Shown one piece after another: positions 10,301 to 18,760 of a stretch of DNA of 51,115 nt. Origin of the DNA: Allorhizocola rhizosphaerae (GTDB lineage: Bacteria; Actinomycetota; Actinomycetes; Mycobacteriales; Micromonosporaceae); assembly GCF_003426775.1 (NCBI RefSeq), contig NZ_QJUG01000034.1:1-51115 (forward strand). Reading direction: 5' to 3'. Every line of letters starts with the position of its first letter. The stretch's first letter is position 1. The translations under genes and the position numbers were made by a program. The notes beneath the pieces are model-generated. The model ran no database searches, was not told the DNA's origin, and saw only the letters and a list, made by a program, of their open reading frames with translations.

Positions 10301-13300
10301 CGGAGCTGGACTCCGAGTCGCTGCCGTAGACGCTGAACGCCCAGTTGCCCTCGGGCAGGGCGTGCAGCTGAAACGAGCTGATGTTCTGACCGTCCTGGGA
10401 CATCACGGCCGGGTAGTTGCCGATCCTGTCCAGGCGGGCCCAGGCCGCCACGGAGAAGCTGCGGCTGCTGTCGACGGCGTGGTCGGCCGAGACGTAGCCG
10501 TTCGGTCCGTATCCGTTGAGCTGCAACGCCAGATCGTTGGTCGCCGGCAGCGTGGACTGCCCGCCGGTGTAGTCCACCGGGTGACCGGCGTCGCGCCCGT
10601 TGAGCCGGCTCGGCACGGCGCTCAGATTGCCGTCGAAGGCCCACCGTCCCACCGCGACGGCGTCGCGGCTCACCAGGCCCTGCAGCTCCTCGGCCGACAG
10701 CACCCGGCCGTAGGCGCGAAGCTCGTCGACCGTGCCGCTCCACGGGTTGGCCGGGCCCGCGTTCCAGCGGCCGCCGCCGACGCGCAGCGGGCCTGTGGCG
10801 TGGAACCCGTTGGTGCGCTGCGCCGTGCCCATCAGCCTTCCGTCGACGTAGAGGCGGATCTGTTGTGCCGCTGCGTCGTAGACCGCGGCCACGTGTGCCG
10901 TCTGGCCCACCCGGGCCGAGCTCGCTCCGCTGTGGACCAGCGTGTCCGGCGGCCGGGTGATCGCGTCCGCCGAGGGGACGTAGAGCTCCCATCGGCCCCC
11001 GTCCTGGTTGCGATAGCCGAGGAAGAATCCACTGTGGACGGTGCCGTCCTGCGACACCGCGGTCCGCGCCTGATTGGCCGGGGCATCGGCGTCCACCGTG
11101 AGCCACGCGGCCACCGTGAAGCTCTGATCCGTGCGGATCACGGGCGCGCCCATGGACACGTGGCCCGCCTCGCCCAGCTTCACCGCCCCGTTGACCTGGC
11201 CGGTGACGAACCTGGCGTCGCCGCCCAGGACACCGGCGGCCCCGCCGGGCACGGCGTTGACCGCCGTCGTGCTTCCCGGATCGTCATCGAAGTTCCAGTA
11301 GCCGAGCTGGACGTTGTCGTGGCTGACCTGGGCACGCACCTCGGCCGGCGAGATGGGCCGATCGTAGATCTTGACTTCGTCGATGGTGCCCGGGAAGTAG
11401 GCGTGGCTGACGCCGGCCGTCCGGGCGTGGCCGATGCGTACCGGCCCCACCCCGTGCCAGCGCGGGACACGATTCGCCTCGCCCATGAGCACACCGTTGA
11501 CGTACAGGCGCATCTTGCCCTCGTACCTGTCGTAGACGCCTGCGAGGTGGGTCCACTCGCCCGGCACGGGTGGTGCCGTCGAGCGCACGAAGTCGTAGCC
11601 GGACGACGGGTGCGCGTCGTTGTGCGGTGCCACGAAAACCCAGCGCTGGTTCGACTTCTCGTACTGCAGGCAGAAGCTGCAGTTCCCCTCGCCGCCCTGG
11701 CTCACGACCGTGCCCCCGTCCGAGTTCAGATGGTCGATCCTCGCCCAGGCGGTGACCGAGAAACTCGCGTCCGCGCGCACGGCGGCGTCAGCGGTCAGGT
11801 GGCCGTTCTCGCCGTTGAGGTTCATGCCCTGGCCGACCGCGCCCGGCGCGTAGGTGGCCCCGCCGTGCAGCGTGGCGTCGCGCCACCCCAGGAACGCGGT
11901 GTCCTTGGTGCCGCCCTCGAACGACCACTGCGCCAGCGGGCCGTTGCCGCCGCGCACGTAGATTCGGTGCCGGGTGATCGGGCCGTGGTGGCCGGCCTTG
12001 TCCACGCTCTGCACATACAAATCGCGCGGCCCGTCGCCGGGCGGCGTCAGCTTCACGGTCGTCTCGCCGCCGAGCCGGTTGGCAACAGCCTTGGTGCTGG
12101 GCGGATAGGTCCAGCCCCACAGGAAGTGGTTGACGTCGTCGACGCCGTTCGAGGTGAACGTGAAGTCGCCCGGCACCGCGGCGCCGCCGTGCCAACGGTT
12201 GTCGTCCGGATAGGTGGGGCTGGAGACCAGCGGCGCGTTCGCCACGCCGACCCGGTCGACAAACCACTGGCCGGGGCCGCGCACCCATGGTCCGTCGCCA
12301 CCGGTGTGGCCGTCGCGGGCCCGCACCCACCAGCTCATCTCCTGACCGTGCCGCTCCGTCTGGTCGAGCGTCTGGCTGTGCCAGTTGCCGGACCCCAGCG
12401 CGATGTTCGGGCGCAGCTCGGTCTTCCGGGAGGGGCCGCCGTCGGCGGGCGTGCCATACACATCCCAATCGGCGTAGAGCTGATCCCCGTCGGGGTCGTC
12501 CAGATACGCCTGCATGGTCAGGGAGTTCGCGCTCGAATACGCCTTGCCGGCGCAGTTGTCGCACGGCTGGGGCACTCCCTCAAGGATGCGGGGATGGTGC
12601 GGTTCGTTCGGGGTGGCGTTCCACCTCACCCACAGCGAGGCCGAATCGGCGCTGTACCGGCGCCACGCGTACTTGTCGGTCTCGTTGTTGGCGATCAGGA
12701 AGTAGGTCGTGACGCTGTCCAGGTTGACGTGGTTGTAGGGCAGGAACGTCACCTCGTGCGACCCGCAGCCGGGCACCGAGGCCCCGCCGAGCCGCAGGCC
12801 GTTCGGACTGCCCACCGTGCCGCCGGCGGGCTGGTTGTGCCAGTCCGTGTCCGACGCGATGTGCCAGGTGTTGGATTTGTAGAGGACGTGGTCGCGGGGC
12901 TGGTTGCAGTCCGGCCCGGCGTTGGTGCGCGCCTTGAACCGCGTGTCGAGGACCGTGCGGTGCAACAGGAAGCTGGTGTCGAACATCCAGTAGTTGCGCA
13001 CGGTCCCGATACCGTTGCAACCGCTCCAGCCGCAATAGCCGACCTTGGCCTCGCCACCGTCAAGCCCTGTGCCGTCCCAGTTCTTGGCGGTCGGCTTGCC
13101 CGAGAATACCTTCGTCCAGTGGTGCCGGCCCGCCGTGTGCTCGCTGGGATCGATGACCAGCGGGAAGCGGGTTTCAGAACCTTTCAAGAGCTTCTCATCC
13201 GGTACCAGGATGAGGCTCGCTTCTTCGACAAGCACCTTGACCGGCGCCACGGTCGTTTCCTCGCCGGGAGAGTCCACGTTGGACGCCGCGTTGTCCCACA

Positions 13301-13994
13301 TCACCGCGGCGGGACCGGTCATGACGACGGTGCCCACCGGGTCGCGGATCTCTGTGCCGCCCGACTCGGTCACCGCGACGGTGAGCCCGCGTGTCGCCAG
13401 CCCCAGCCGGATCCTTTGCAGCGCGGGGTTTTCCGCCGCCTCGGCGGAGCGGACGACGAGATGCTTCACATAGCCGGTGCCGTCGGCGCGCAGCCTCAGG
13501 TCGACGCCGGGCAGCACGTCACGATAGGTCGCCACCGATCCGGCAAGCTCGGGCGCGGGCAGCTCGCCCGGCCACGTCAGAGCCACCGAGCCGCCCGCGA
13601 CGCCCAGCCGCACCAGCGGCTGCCTGCCCCCGCCGGAGAACGCCAGGTCGATCGTTGCCACGCGCGGCCCAACCGAACCGTCGCCGCGGCGCACCAGCGC
13701 CGGGTCGATATCCACCCACCGGCCGCCCCGCGCCACGCGCACCGGCTTGACCGCCAGCTCGGCGCTCATCGTGCCGTCCGGGTGCGCCTTCACCAAACGC
13801 ATCTCGTCGGTCAGCCCGGTGACGACGACGTCGGTCCGCTGCCGCCGCGCCGCGGCCAGCGCCTCGCCCCCGCCGCGCGCCTCGGTGATCACGGGCCGCG
13901 GCCCGCCCTCCACTGTGGACGGTGCGATTCCCGGCAGGGCCGGTGTCACCAGAAGCGACACCACCAACCCTGCTGTCCGCCATAACCTGCTCAC
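7353..13994 (-). CDS. Giant secreted multi-LamG protein, companion of the RHS protein
   Basis: 2213 residues from GTG 13994, with GGAGGA eight bases upstream; longer in-frame starts lack a ribosome site. Signal peptide at 1-24 (RLWRTAGLVVSLLV). A propeptide-like N-terminal region is followed at about 290-470 by a DNRLRE-like secreted beta domain, then Ig-like spacers. Six LamG/concanavalin-like jelly-roll domains of about 215 residues start near 686, 895, 1113, 1327, 1542 and 1753, each opening with a W/Y-x-F/L-D-type strand (AQWSFEGG, GYWNFDDD, GRWAFDGN, HQWKLDEP, GHWKFDEG, FYRFDEND). The last ~240 residues hold about six short repeats with an LYxCxxGxDxFxS...CEG core. Such DNRLRE/LamG proteins commonly sit before RHS proteins in actinomycetes, probably as a sugar- or wall-binding partner. 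The stop overlaps the RHS start. Confidence 0.88.
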   Translation of the reverse strand: MSRLWRTAGLVVSLLVTPALPGIAPSTVEGGPRPVITEARGGGEALAAARRQRTDVVVTGLTDEMRLVKAHPDGTMSAELAVKPVRVARGGRWVDIDPALVRRGDGSVGPRVATIDLAFSGGGRQPLVRLGVAGGSVALTWPGELPAPELAGSVATYRDVLPGVDLRLRADGTGYVKHLVVRSAEAAENPALQRIRLGLATRGLTVAVTESGGTEIRDPVGTVVMTGPAAVMWDNAASNVDSPGEETTVAPVKVLVEEASLILVPDEKLLKGSETRFPLVIDPSEHTAGRHHWTKVFSGKPTAKNWDGTGLDGGEAKVGYCGWSGCNGIGTVRNYWMFDTSFLLHRTVLDTRFKARTNAGPDCNQPRDHVLYKSNTWHIASDTDWHNQPAGGTVGSPNGLRLGGASVPGCGSHEVTFLPYNHVNLDSVTTYFLIANNETDKYAWRRYSADSASLWVRWNATPNEPHHPRILEGVPQPCDNCAGKAYSSANSLTMQAYLDDPDGDQLYADWDVYGTPADGGPSRKTELRPNIALGSGNWHSQTLDQTERHGQEMSWWVRARDGHTGGDGPWVRGPGQWFVDRVGVANAPLVSSPTYPDDNRWHGGAAVPGDFTFTSNGVDDVNHFLWGWTYPPSTKAVANRLGGETTVKLTPPGDGPRDLYVQSVDKAGHHGPITRHRIYVRGGNGPLAQWSFEGGTKDTAFLGWRDATLHGGATYAPGAVGQGMNLNGENGHLTADAAVRADASFSVTAWARIDHLNSDGGTVVSQGGEGNCSFCLQYEKSNQRWVFVAPHNDAHPSSGYDFVRSTAPPVPGEWTHLAGVYDRYEGKMRLYVNGVLMGEANRVPRWHGVGPVRIGHARTAGVSHAYFPGTIDEVKIYDRPISPAEVRAQVSHDNVQLGYWNFDDDPGSTTAVNAVPGGAAGVLGGDARFVTGQVNGAVKLGEAGHVSMGAPVIRTDQSFTVAAWLTVDADAPANQARTAVSQDGTVHSGFFLGYRNQDGGRWELYVPSADAITRPPDTLVHSGASSARVGQTAHVAAVYDAAAQQIRLYVDGRLMGTAQRTNGFHATGPLRVGGGRWNAGPANPWSGTVDELRAYGRVLSAEELQGLVSRDAVAVGRWAFDGNLSAVPSRLNGRDAGHPVDYTGGQSTLPATNDLALQLNGYGPNGYVSADHAVDSSRSFSVAAWARLDRIGNYPAVMSQDGQNISSFQLHALPEGNWAFSVYGSDSESSSGTKRLVGPKVQEGAWTHLVGSYNAVSRRTELYVNGVLAGSMDDVSIFNHAPGELQIGSAMWARTRGDFFHGAIDDASVWSRPLFAEEVKVMAGRDLSLAHQWKLDEPSGRNAADAVGARGGALSGDATFAVGRVGNAVRFDGSGDAVTTPGVDVRTDKAFTLTAWVKLASDRCVCRTEAVGIPGKLSLGHVKDNDQFQWGAWYFEMPEPDGRVTKASLATRLEEVGAWVHLSGVYDPATKAVVLYVDAVRHDEGTLNTAWHSAAGVVMGRTWSGDVDDVRLYTGALDNARLADLYNSYPAENGPAELPVADAGHWKFDEGTGTTAADSSGRNLTATIKGGMTWTGGRSGGAPLFDGTSGFAETAGPVLDTARSFSASAWVYLTDDSAGDRTVLGQDGNRVSGFEVRFDGAAKKWAVVVPQSDTDNPIRTVVVSTESALPHDWIHLAVTYDFGLRQLRLYVNGVLSAAKVGVTIQPSGGPLSIGRGRWNGANAGYFPRAIDDVRVYRRALSGGEVRLVHDDSPMAEFGFYRFDENDARDYNWRKQNATVSGGVTYGPGISGRAMHLDGTGSAVTGNGTLVDAEMDSFGVSAWAKLSRNDKVSTIASQDGERQSGFVLQYRPGLNRWVFGQAVSDSDGAPMVYAHSLLPPVLDRWTHVQGVYDYPARQLRIYIDGQLSGVTDNVNAWRARGRLALGRAKESGDAHGFFHGAIDEVHIDQWEISDAKLAERTGWPLPQAGQLGRYVNLAGDRYAGNTGGKPREGYHFQTALGLPAAPGPNTAMLYECVSGSDGYTSADPGCEGGTNVGEVGRVYTVQPTNLATVPLYRCLSGTDRFETAQADCEGGTRQTTLGFTVAYAALVRHYLPSGPDHYTTVDGAPVSYRAEGPQGYLGLIQPADALVLYSCMDGVDQFVSTNPACEGKTVLGRLGALHAQPPAGVASRLLKRCVFAGQRFTSIVGCEGYPVDADLGYILANPPTTTAEFS
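7356..8090 (-). repeat. C-terminal ~45-residue Cys/aromatic repeats within the LamG protein
   Basis: The C-terminus encodes about six degenerate units. Four keep two Cys: LYECVSGSDGYTS..CEGG, LYRCLSGTDRFET..CEGG, LYSCMDGVDQFVS..CEGK and LKRCVFAGQRFTS..CEGY. One (RHYLPSGPDHYTT) has lost both, and the first (RYVNLAGDRYAG) is a relic. The pattern resembles the DUF5648-type lectin-like repeats (Y-R..DHFYT) found at the ends of secreted Gram-positive proteins. A surface- or glycan-binding role is inferred. Confidence 0.6.
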
Positions 13995-14505
13995 CGAGGG
14001 GTCCTCCCGCCTGTCGCCTATGCCGCCCCACACGGCACGGCGACAGCGTCCAGCACCCCCCTTACCGATCGCTTTCAGCCGGCAGACAAACCCACTCCCA
14101 CCAGGTGTTCCATAGGGGACGAGCGAACGCCGCGGCGGCGCCGGCTGCCGCGCTCGTTGGCGGGTCGCCGAACACGTTGAAGCCGTGCTCATGGTGGGTT
14201 GGAAGTTGGGCGCAAATGTCGTGGAAAAGGGAAAACCCTAGCCGCCGAGCAGGGCGCCTGGTTGTGCTTCGAAGACTAAGCGGGCCACACCCTGCGCCCG
14301 GGGTCGGGCACGCACCTGGTCACGCAAGGGGGTCATACCGGTGGCCACGGTGTCCGGCGAAGGATCGGGCCGCATCTCCGTAGCCGGACTGGTCTGCGTC
14401 ACGCCGCACCATCCTCACCGTCCTCGAAATGCCTGGTGACGCATACCTGCCCGAGCTGTCAGCGCTGCCGGCACCTCGCAGCCAGACCCGCCTTAACCCC
14501 ACCGG
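13995..14505. other. Intergenic spacer upstream of the LamG/RHS unit
   Basis: 511 bp between the LamG protein start and the end of the esterase gene. It must hold the promoter of the LamG-RHS-immunity unit. I see no convincing -35/-10 pair, no clear terminator for the esterase and no credible coding region; the short open frames here have shadow-like composition. Confidence 0.5.
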
Positions 14506-16053
14506 CTACCAGTTCAGTGACAGGGTGCCGATGAATGTGCTGAGCCGGTCAGAGATGAGTTGGTGGTCGCGGCTGGAGTAATGCCAATGGCACCCGAGGA
14601 GGTCCAGGCCGTTGCCGTCGAGGAACCAGTAGCGGACGCGGCTGTCCCCGGCACTGGTGCGCTCCTGTACCACCTGCTGGACGTGGCCGGCGAACGGGTT
14701 GGCGCCAACGGCCACGATCGTTGTGCCGGCGCCGTAGCGGGTCCGCAGTTTCTGCAGGAAGTCGCCATAGGCGGTGCGATAGGCGGCGGCGAGGCTGTCC
14801 GGTGTCCACGGCTCGCCGGGGTTGATGGCGGTCGAGAAGTCGTTGGTGCCGAGGTAGACCACGACGAGGTGGGGCCGCCAGGTGCCCGGGTTCCAGACAT
14901 CGCCGGCCACGTTCAGCAGCGCCCGGTCGTAGTAGGCACGGTAGTGGTTGCCCGGATCGCCGCCGTTGTAGTTGCGCACCATGCCTTTGCCGGAGAAGGC
15001 GTTGACCTGATAGTCGGCCGACAGCCGCCGGGCGGTGAGCGCGCCGTAGCCGATGTCGGTGTTGGTGGTGCGGTTCACCTGATCGCCGGTGCAGTCCCGG
15101 CTGGTGGACGTGTTGCCGTAGCCGGCCGTGAGTGAGTCGCCGATGAACTCGATCTGCCGACTGCGTGCGGTCGGCTTGGTGAGGATGGCACCGCCGGCGG
15201 CAGCGACGAATCCGCCGAATTCGCTGGTGCTCCACGCGCTCTCGTTGCGCTTCACCAGGCGTACGGTGTGGTCGGCGTTGCTCAGGCCGTTGACCCAATG
15301 GGTGGTCTGGCCGGGGGTGACGAGGGTGGATACGGTCACGCCGTCGACCTGGACCAGGTAGTCGGCGGCCGGGTCGTTGAGCACGATTCCCACCCCGGTG
15401 CCCCGGATCCGGCCTTCGAAGTAGATTCCGGGCCAGCTGTATTGCACGGTACTGCCATTGGCCTTGACGCGGCCGGCGGTGTGCACCTGGGACAGGACGT
15501 CGCTGGGGCCTCCGCCGAGCTTGATGAGTTGCCATTGCTGGTTGTCGCCGCCGGTGTCGGTGTATTGGGAGATACGAGCACCGTCTGCAGTGGACCATCC
15601 CCACACGTCTAAAGCCTTGCCGCTGTTACGGTTGATGAGCTTCACGTAGCCGCTGGTGGTGTCCATGACGCGGAATTGCTGGCTGGTGGCACCGGTGTCG
15701 GTCCGCTGGATCACGTTGGCGCCGTTGGCCACGGACGCGCCGTTGATGTCGATGACTTTGCCGCTGTGCCGGGCGCGCAGGCGATAGTAGCCGCTGCCGG
15801 AGTCGACGAACTGCCATTGCTGGTTGTTGCCGTCGGTGCGGGTCCATTGCAGGATGCCTGCGCCGTCCGATGTGGACGCGCCGTTGACATCGATCGCTTT
15901 GCCGCTGTGCCGGGAGACGAGCACGTAGTAAGCGGCCTTATCGATGGTCGCGGCTTGAGCCTGGTTGGCGACGAGGATCGTGGCAGCAGCGGCGGCGACG
16001 GTGACCATCATCGCGCCGAAGACGCGCCACCTGTGCACGGGTCGTGCTCTCAT
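14506..16053 (-). CDS. Secreted CE2-type carbohydrate esterase (SGNH) with N-terminal ricin-B lectin domain
   Basis: 515 residues from ATG 16053 (AGGAG eight bases upstream); the in-frame extension to 16116 covers the promoter and is rejected. Residues 1-35 form a signal peptide ending QAQAA. About 40-178 is a ricin-B/CBM13 beta-trefoil with three repeats carrying QxW-type motifs (NNQQWQF, SQQFRV, DNQQWQL). About 185-295 is the small beta-sandwich typical of family CE2. About 300-515 is the SGNH hydrolase: Ser307 in GDSLTAGYG, a YLGTNDFS block, and a terminal CHWHYSSRDHQ with the likely catalytic His. CE2 enzymes remove acetyl groups from sugars, classically xylan. The adjacent divergent sialidase raises the option of O-acetylated glycans. 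Substrate unproven. Confidence 0.85.
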   Translation of the reverse strand: MRARPVHRWRVFGAMMVTVAAAAATILVANQAQAATIDKAAYYVLVSRHSGKAIDVNGASTSDGAGILQWTRTDGNNQQWQFVDSGSGYYRLRARHSGKVIDINGASVANGANVIQRTDTGATSQQFRVMDTTSGYVKLINRNSGKALDVWGWSTADGARISQYTDTGGDNQQWQLIKLGGGPSDVLSQVHTAGRVKANGSTVQYSWPGIYFEGRIRGTGVGIVLNDPAADYLVQVDGVTVSTLVTPGQTTHWVNGLSNADHTVRLVKRNESAWSTSEFGGFVAAAGGAILTKPTARSRQIEFIGDSLTAGYGNTSTSRDCTGDQVNRTTNTDIGYGALTARRLSADYQVNAFSGKGMVRNYNGGDPGNHYRAYYDRALLNVAGDVWNPGTWRPHLVVVYLGTNDFSTAINPGEPWTPDSLAAAYRTAYGDFLQKLRTRYGAGTTIVAVGANPFAGHVQQVVQERTSAGDSRVRYWFLDGNGLDLLGCHWHYSSRDHQLISDRLSTFIGTLSLNW

Positions 16054-16112
16054 TCTTCGGCTCCTGCGCCTCGGGGAATGGTTGGGGAGTATCGACATCA
16101 CCGGTATCGCGA

Positions 16113-16142
16113 ACAATAAGTTTAAACTCTAAACTTTGTCAA
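16113..16142 (-). promoter_or_regulatory. Esterase promoter with an operator-like palindrome in the spacer
   Basis: On the minus strand a perfect -35 TTGACA (16137-16142) is followed by an 18-bp spacer and TATTGT (16113-16118). The spacer contains the dyad AGTTTA-5-TAAACT (16119-16135), also readable as the perfect 10-mer AGTTTAAACT. The AT-rich island stands out in GC-rich DNA. A repressor there would occlude RNA polymerase; AT-rich dyads of this kind are typical of sugar-responsive ROK, LacI or GntR regulators. The start codon lies about 50 bp downstream. Confidence 0.6.
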
Positions 16143-16845
16143 CCCTTGAGGGACCGCCTCACGCGCACCACCACCAGAACTGCTGCCTCGTGGATCACCA
16201 GACGCTGCAACGGAAACGAGTACAACCTGTCTGGCAAGGACAGCCGGGCGTCGGCCGGGTGCAGATTCGGCGCGCCGGGCGCGTGGTAGGCGATCCAGGT
16301 CACCTCGACCCGCCCGGCCGTGGCGACGTTGCACCTGAGCCCGTGACGGCAACAGGCTGACTATCTTGCGGCGCTTGGTGTCGCGATTGCAGCATCTCCA
16401 GATATAGGACATGGGATCTCCTCTTGCGGAAGCGAGGAGGTTCGTCCTCGATCCAGGCTGCCGTCAATAGTTGCCCAAATCCTGTCCGATGCGACACGGC
16501 CCGCACCTTGATCATCCTAGGAGTGGCGGCAATCTCGGTGAGCAGGCCGAAGTCGACCTCCACGGCGGCCTGATGTGGCAGCCCAGCAGTGCTCGGTATC
16601 AGCGACATTCGATCTCAAACGAGAGGCTTGTGATGGCTCGGACGTGGGACGTAGGATGTCCACGTTTCGTTCATGTTTCGAAGGTCCGCCCTGGCGCCGG
16701 ACCGCCAGAGCCGCGAAGAGGCCGCCGGACGACAGCCGGATGGCGGACGGTCCGAGCGCAACAGCGACGACAGCCTGAAGCTCCAGCCCCACCCGGCGCC
16801 CGACACGACCGGCACCAGCGATGACCAGTGGAGGTATCGCACTTC
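16143..16845. other. Spacer between esterase and sialidase; possible decayed gene
   Basis: About 700 bp with no intact gene I can name. On the minus strand, from about 16360 to the TGA overlapping the esterase -35 box, there is an open frame of about 70 codons with protein-like composition (includes SLPDRLYSFPLQRLVIHEA) but no good start. It may be the tail of a decayed gene. The sialidase promoter should lie in the right half; I see no strong -35/-10 pair, only an imperfect dyad CGTGGGAC...GTCCACG near 16645-16665. Confidence 0.35.
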
Positions 16846-18750
16846 ATGACAAGACAGAGCCACAGCCAACGACATCGTCGCCTGTTGTCCGCAGTCGCTG
16901 TCGCCGCGATGGCTGCTGCCGCCTTGCTCTCAGGCGGCACGGCGTACGCCGCCGAGCCGTACCACGAGGAACGCGCGGTTTACACGGCGAAAGCTGACGG
17001 CTATTTCTGCTACCGGATTCCGGCGATCGTCAAAGCCACCAACGGGGACCTGCTGGCGTTCGCCGAAGGCCGGATCAACAACTGCGACGACAGGGGCGAC
17101 ATCGACCTGGTCCTGAAGCGGTCCCACGACGGCGGTCGCACGTGGGGGGCCCTGCAGGTCGTGTCACGTGGCAACGGTGACACGCACGGTAACCCGATGC
17201 CCATAGTGGACGAACGGACCGGTCGGGTCGTGCTGTTCACCACGCATAACCCGGGCGCCGGAAGCGGTGGCCGCGTTCCGTTCCTGCAGGTCAGCGATGA
17301 CCACGGAGCGACCTGGAGCGCACCGCGGGAGATGACCGAGCTGATGTTGCCTGAGTGGACCGCTTGGTACGCCACCGGTCCGGTGCACGCCATCCAGCTC
17401 ACACGCGGGCCGCACGCCGGGCGGCTGGTGATGAGCGCCAACCATGAGTCGATCGGACCCGACGGGCGGCGTATCGCCGGCATCCACCTCGGGTACAGCG
17501 ATGACGGCGGCGACACATGGCACCTTGGCGCCAGCGCGGGTGGCGCCGCCGACGACATCTTCGTCAACGAGTCGACCCTCGTGGAGCTGACCGACGGACG
17601 CATCTACGTCAACGTGCGCGAAGCCGGGACGTCTGACGGCACGCGGGCATACGCGATCTCCAGCGACGGCGGCGACACCTACGACGCGCCGTTCCAGATG
17701 GTCCCCGAGCTGACGATGCCGGTTGTGCAGGGAGCATTGCTGCGCCTCACCGCCACCGACGAAGGCGACGCGCGGAACCGCATCCTGTTCTCCGGACCCG
17801 CCAATCCCGGTAAGCGCCAGGCCCTGACGATCCGGTCCTCGTACGACGAGGCCCGGACCTGGGAGACCTGGGAGGAAGGCAAGGTCATCAGCTGGGGTCC
17901 GGGCGGATACTCCGATCTGGTCAAGATCGAGACCGATCCTGTCCTGGGACCCGTGGCAGGCGTGCTGTACGAAGGCGGCGTGGCCGCGCTGTACGAGGTG
18001 ATCCAGTTCGTCCGGTTCAACGAGGCCTACCTCGACACCCCGAACGGTTCGCCGCCGAGCCTGCCGCCGCCACCGGCACCGGGTCCGACCACCCCGGACG
18101 CGGCACCGCGCTACGACAACACCGCATACGTGCGCGGCGATGCGACGTTGGGCGAGGGTCGTTACGGAGAAGGACTCGCGCTCGACGGCATGAACGACTA
18201 CGTGGAGATGCCATACAACCCAGGCGTCGACCTCGAAGACGACCAGTTCACGATCATGACATGGTTCCGGTACAGCGAAACCTCCGGCAGCATCGTGATC
18301 TGGTGGTTCTACCAGGTGGGTACGGGAGCCGCGCAGATCTGGCTGCGGGCCGAACCGGCGAGCAATCGCATCCGTGGTGTCGTCGGCACCGGCCAGGGCG
18401 ATGCGAATATCACCATCGCGGGCGCATACAACGACGGGCTGTGGCACCACGTCGCCATGCAGCGAACGGCGACCCGGGTCACGGTCGTCATCGACGGCAT
18501 TACCGTCGCCGACGTGGCCGCTCCCCGCGGCTCGGTGACGACCGGCAGAGAATTCGGCATCCACAGCGTCTACCTCGGTCGGCGTGTCGACGGCCTCAAC
18601 AACACGTTCCGCGGCGCCCTCGACGAATTCCGTATCTACGGCCGTGCCCTCACCGCCGAGGAGCTGCGGGAAATCCGGGAACACAATGTACCCATCGCCG
18701 GGCAGCTCCGGCTCCGACTCCCCTTCACGACTATCAATCCGCAGAAATAG
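16846..18750 (+). CDS. Secreted GH33 exo-sialidase with C-terminal LamG domain
   Basis: 634 residues from ATG 16846, with GGAGG at 16830-16834; a GTG at 16828 would precede that site. Residues 1-36 form a signal peptide (AAALLSGGTAYAA). About 40-400 is the six-bladed beta-propeller sialidase: the Y-R-I-P motif at 56-59 supplies the first catalytic Arg, DRGDID near 82-87 the likely acid Asp, NESTLVEL the Glu region and GGYSDL the nucleophilic Tyr. Asp-boxes are SHDGGRTW (93-100), SDDHGATW, SDDGGDTW and SSDGGDTY. A Pro-rich linker leads to a LamG/laminin-like lectin domain at about 430-620. It releases terminal sialic acids outside the cell. No membrane anchor or sorting signal. A terminator follows. 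Confidence 0.92.
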   Translation: MTRQSHSQRHRRLLSAVAVAAMAAAALLSGGTAYAAEPYHEERAVYTAKADGYFCYRIPAIVKATNGDLLAFAEGRINNCDDRGDIDLVLKRSHDGGRTWGALQVVSRGNGDTHGNPMPIVDERTGRVVLFTTHNPGAGSGGRVPFLQVSDDHGATWSAPREMTELMLPEWTAWYATGPVHAIQLTRGPHAGRLVMSANHESIGPDGRRIAGIHLGYSDDGGDTWHLGASAGGAADDIFVNESTLVELTDGRIYVNVREAGTSDGTRAYAISSDGGDTYDAPFQMVPELTMPVVQGALLRLTATDEGDARNRILFSGPANPGKRQALTIRSSYDEARTWETWEEGKVISWGPGGYSDLVKIETDPVLGPVAGVLYEGGVAALYEVIQFVRFNEAYLDTPNGSPPSLPPPPAPGPTTPDAAPRYDNTAYVRGDATLGEGRYGEGLALDGMNDYVEMPYNPGVDLEDDQFTIMTWFRYSETSGSIVIWWFYQVGTGAAQIWLRAEPASNRIRGVVGTGQGDANITIAGAYNDGLWHHVAMQRTATRVTVVIDGITVADVAAPRGSVTTGREFGIHSVYLGRRVDGLNNTFRGALDEFRIYGRALTAEELREIREHNVPIAGQLRLRLPFTTINPQK

Positions 18751-18760
18751 CCCTAGCGTC

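Noticed and set aside
7068-13985. A 2305-codon plus-strand open frame opposite the LamG gene
   Set aside because: It is a shadow of the repetitive LamG coding strand. No ribosome site, and residues are biased to those expected from reverse GC-rich codons.
14320-14502. A 60-codon minus-strand frame in the spacer before the LamG gene
   Set aside because: No ribosome site, no likeness to known proteins, biased composition.
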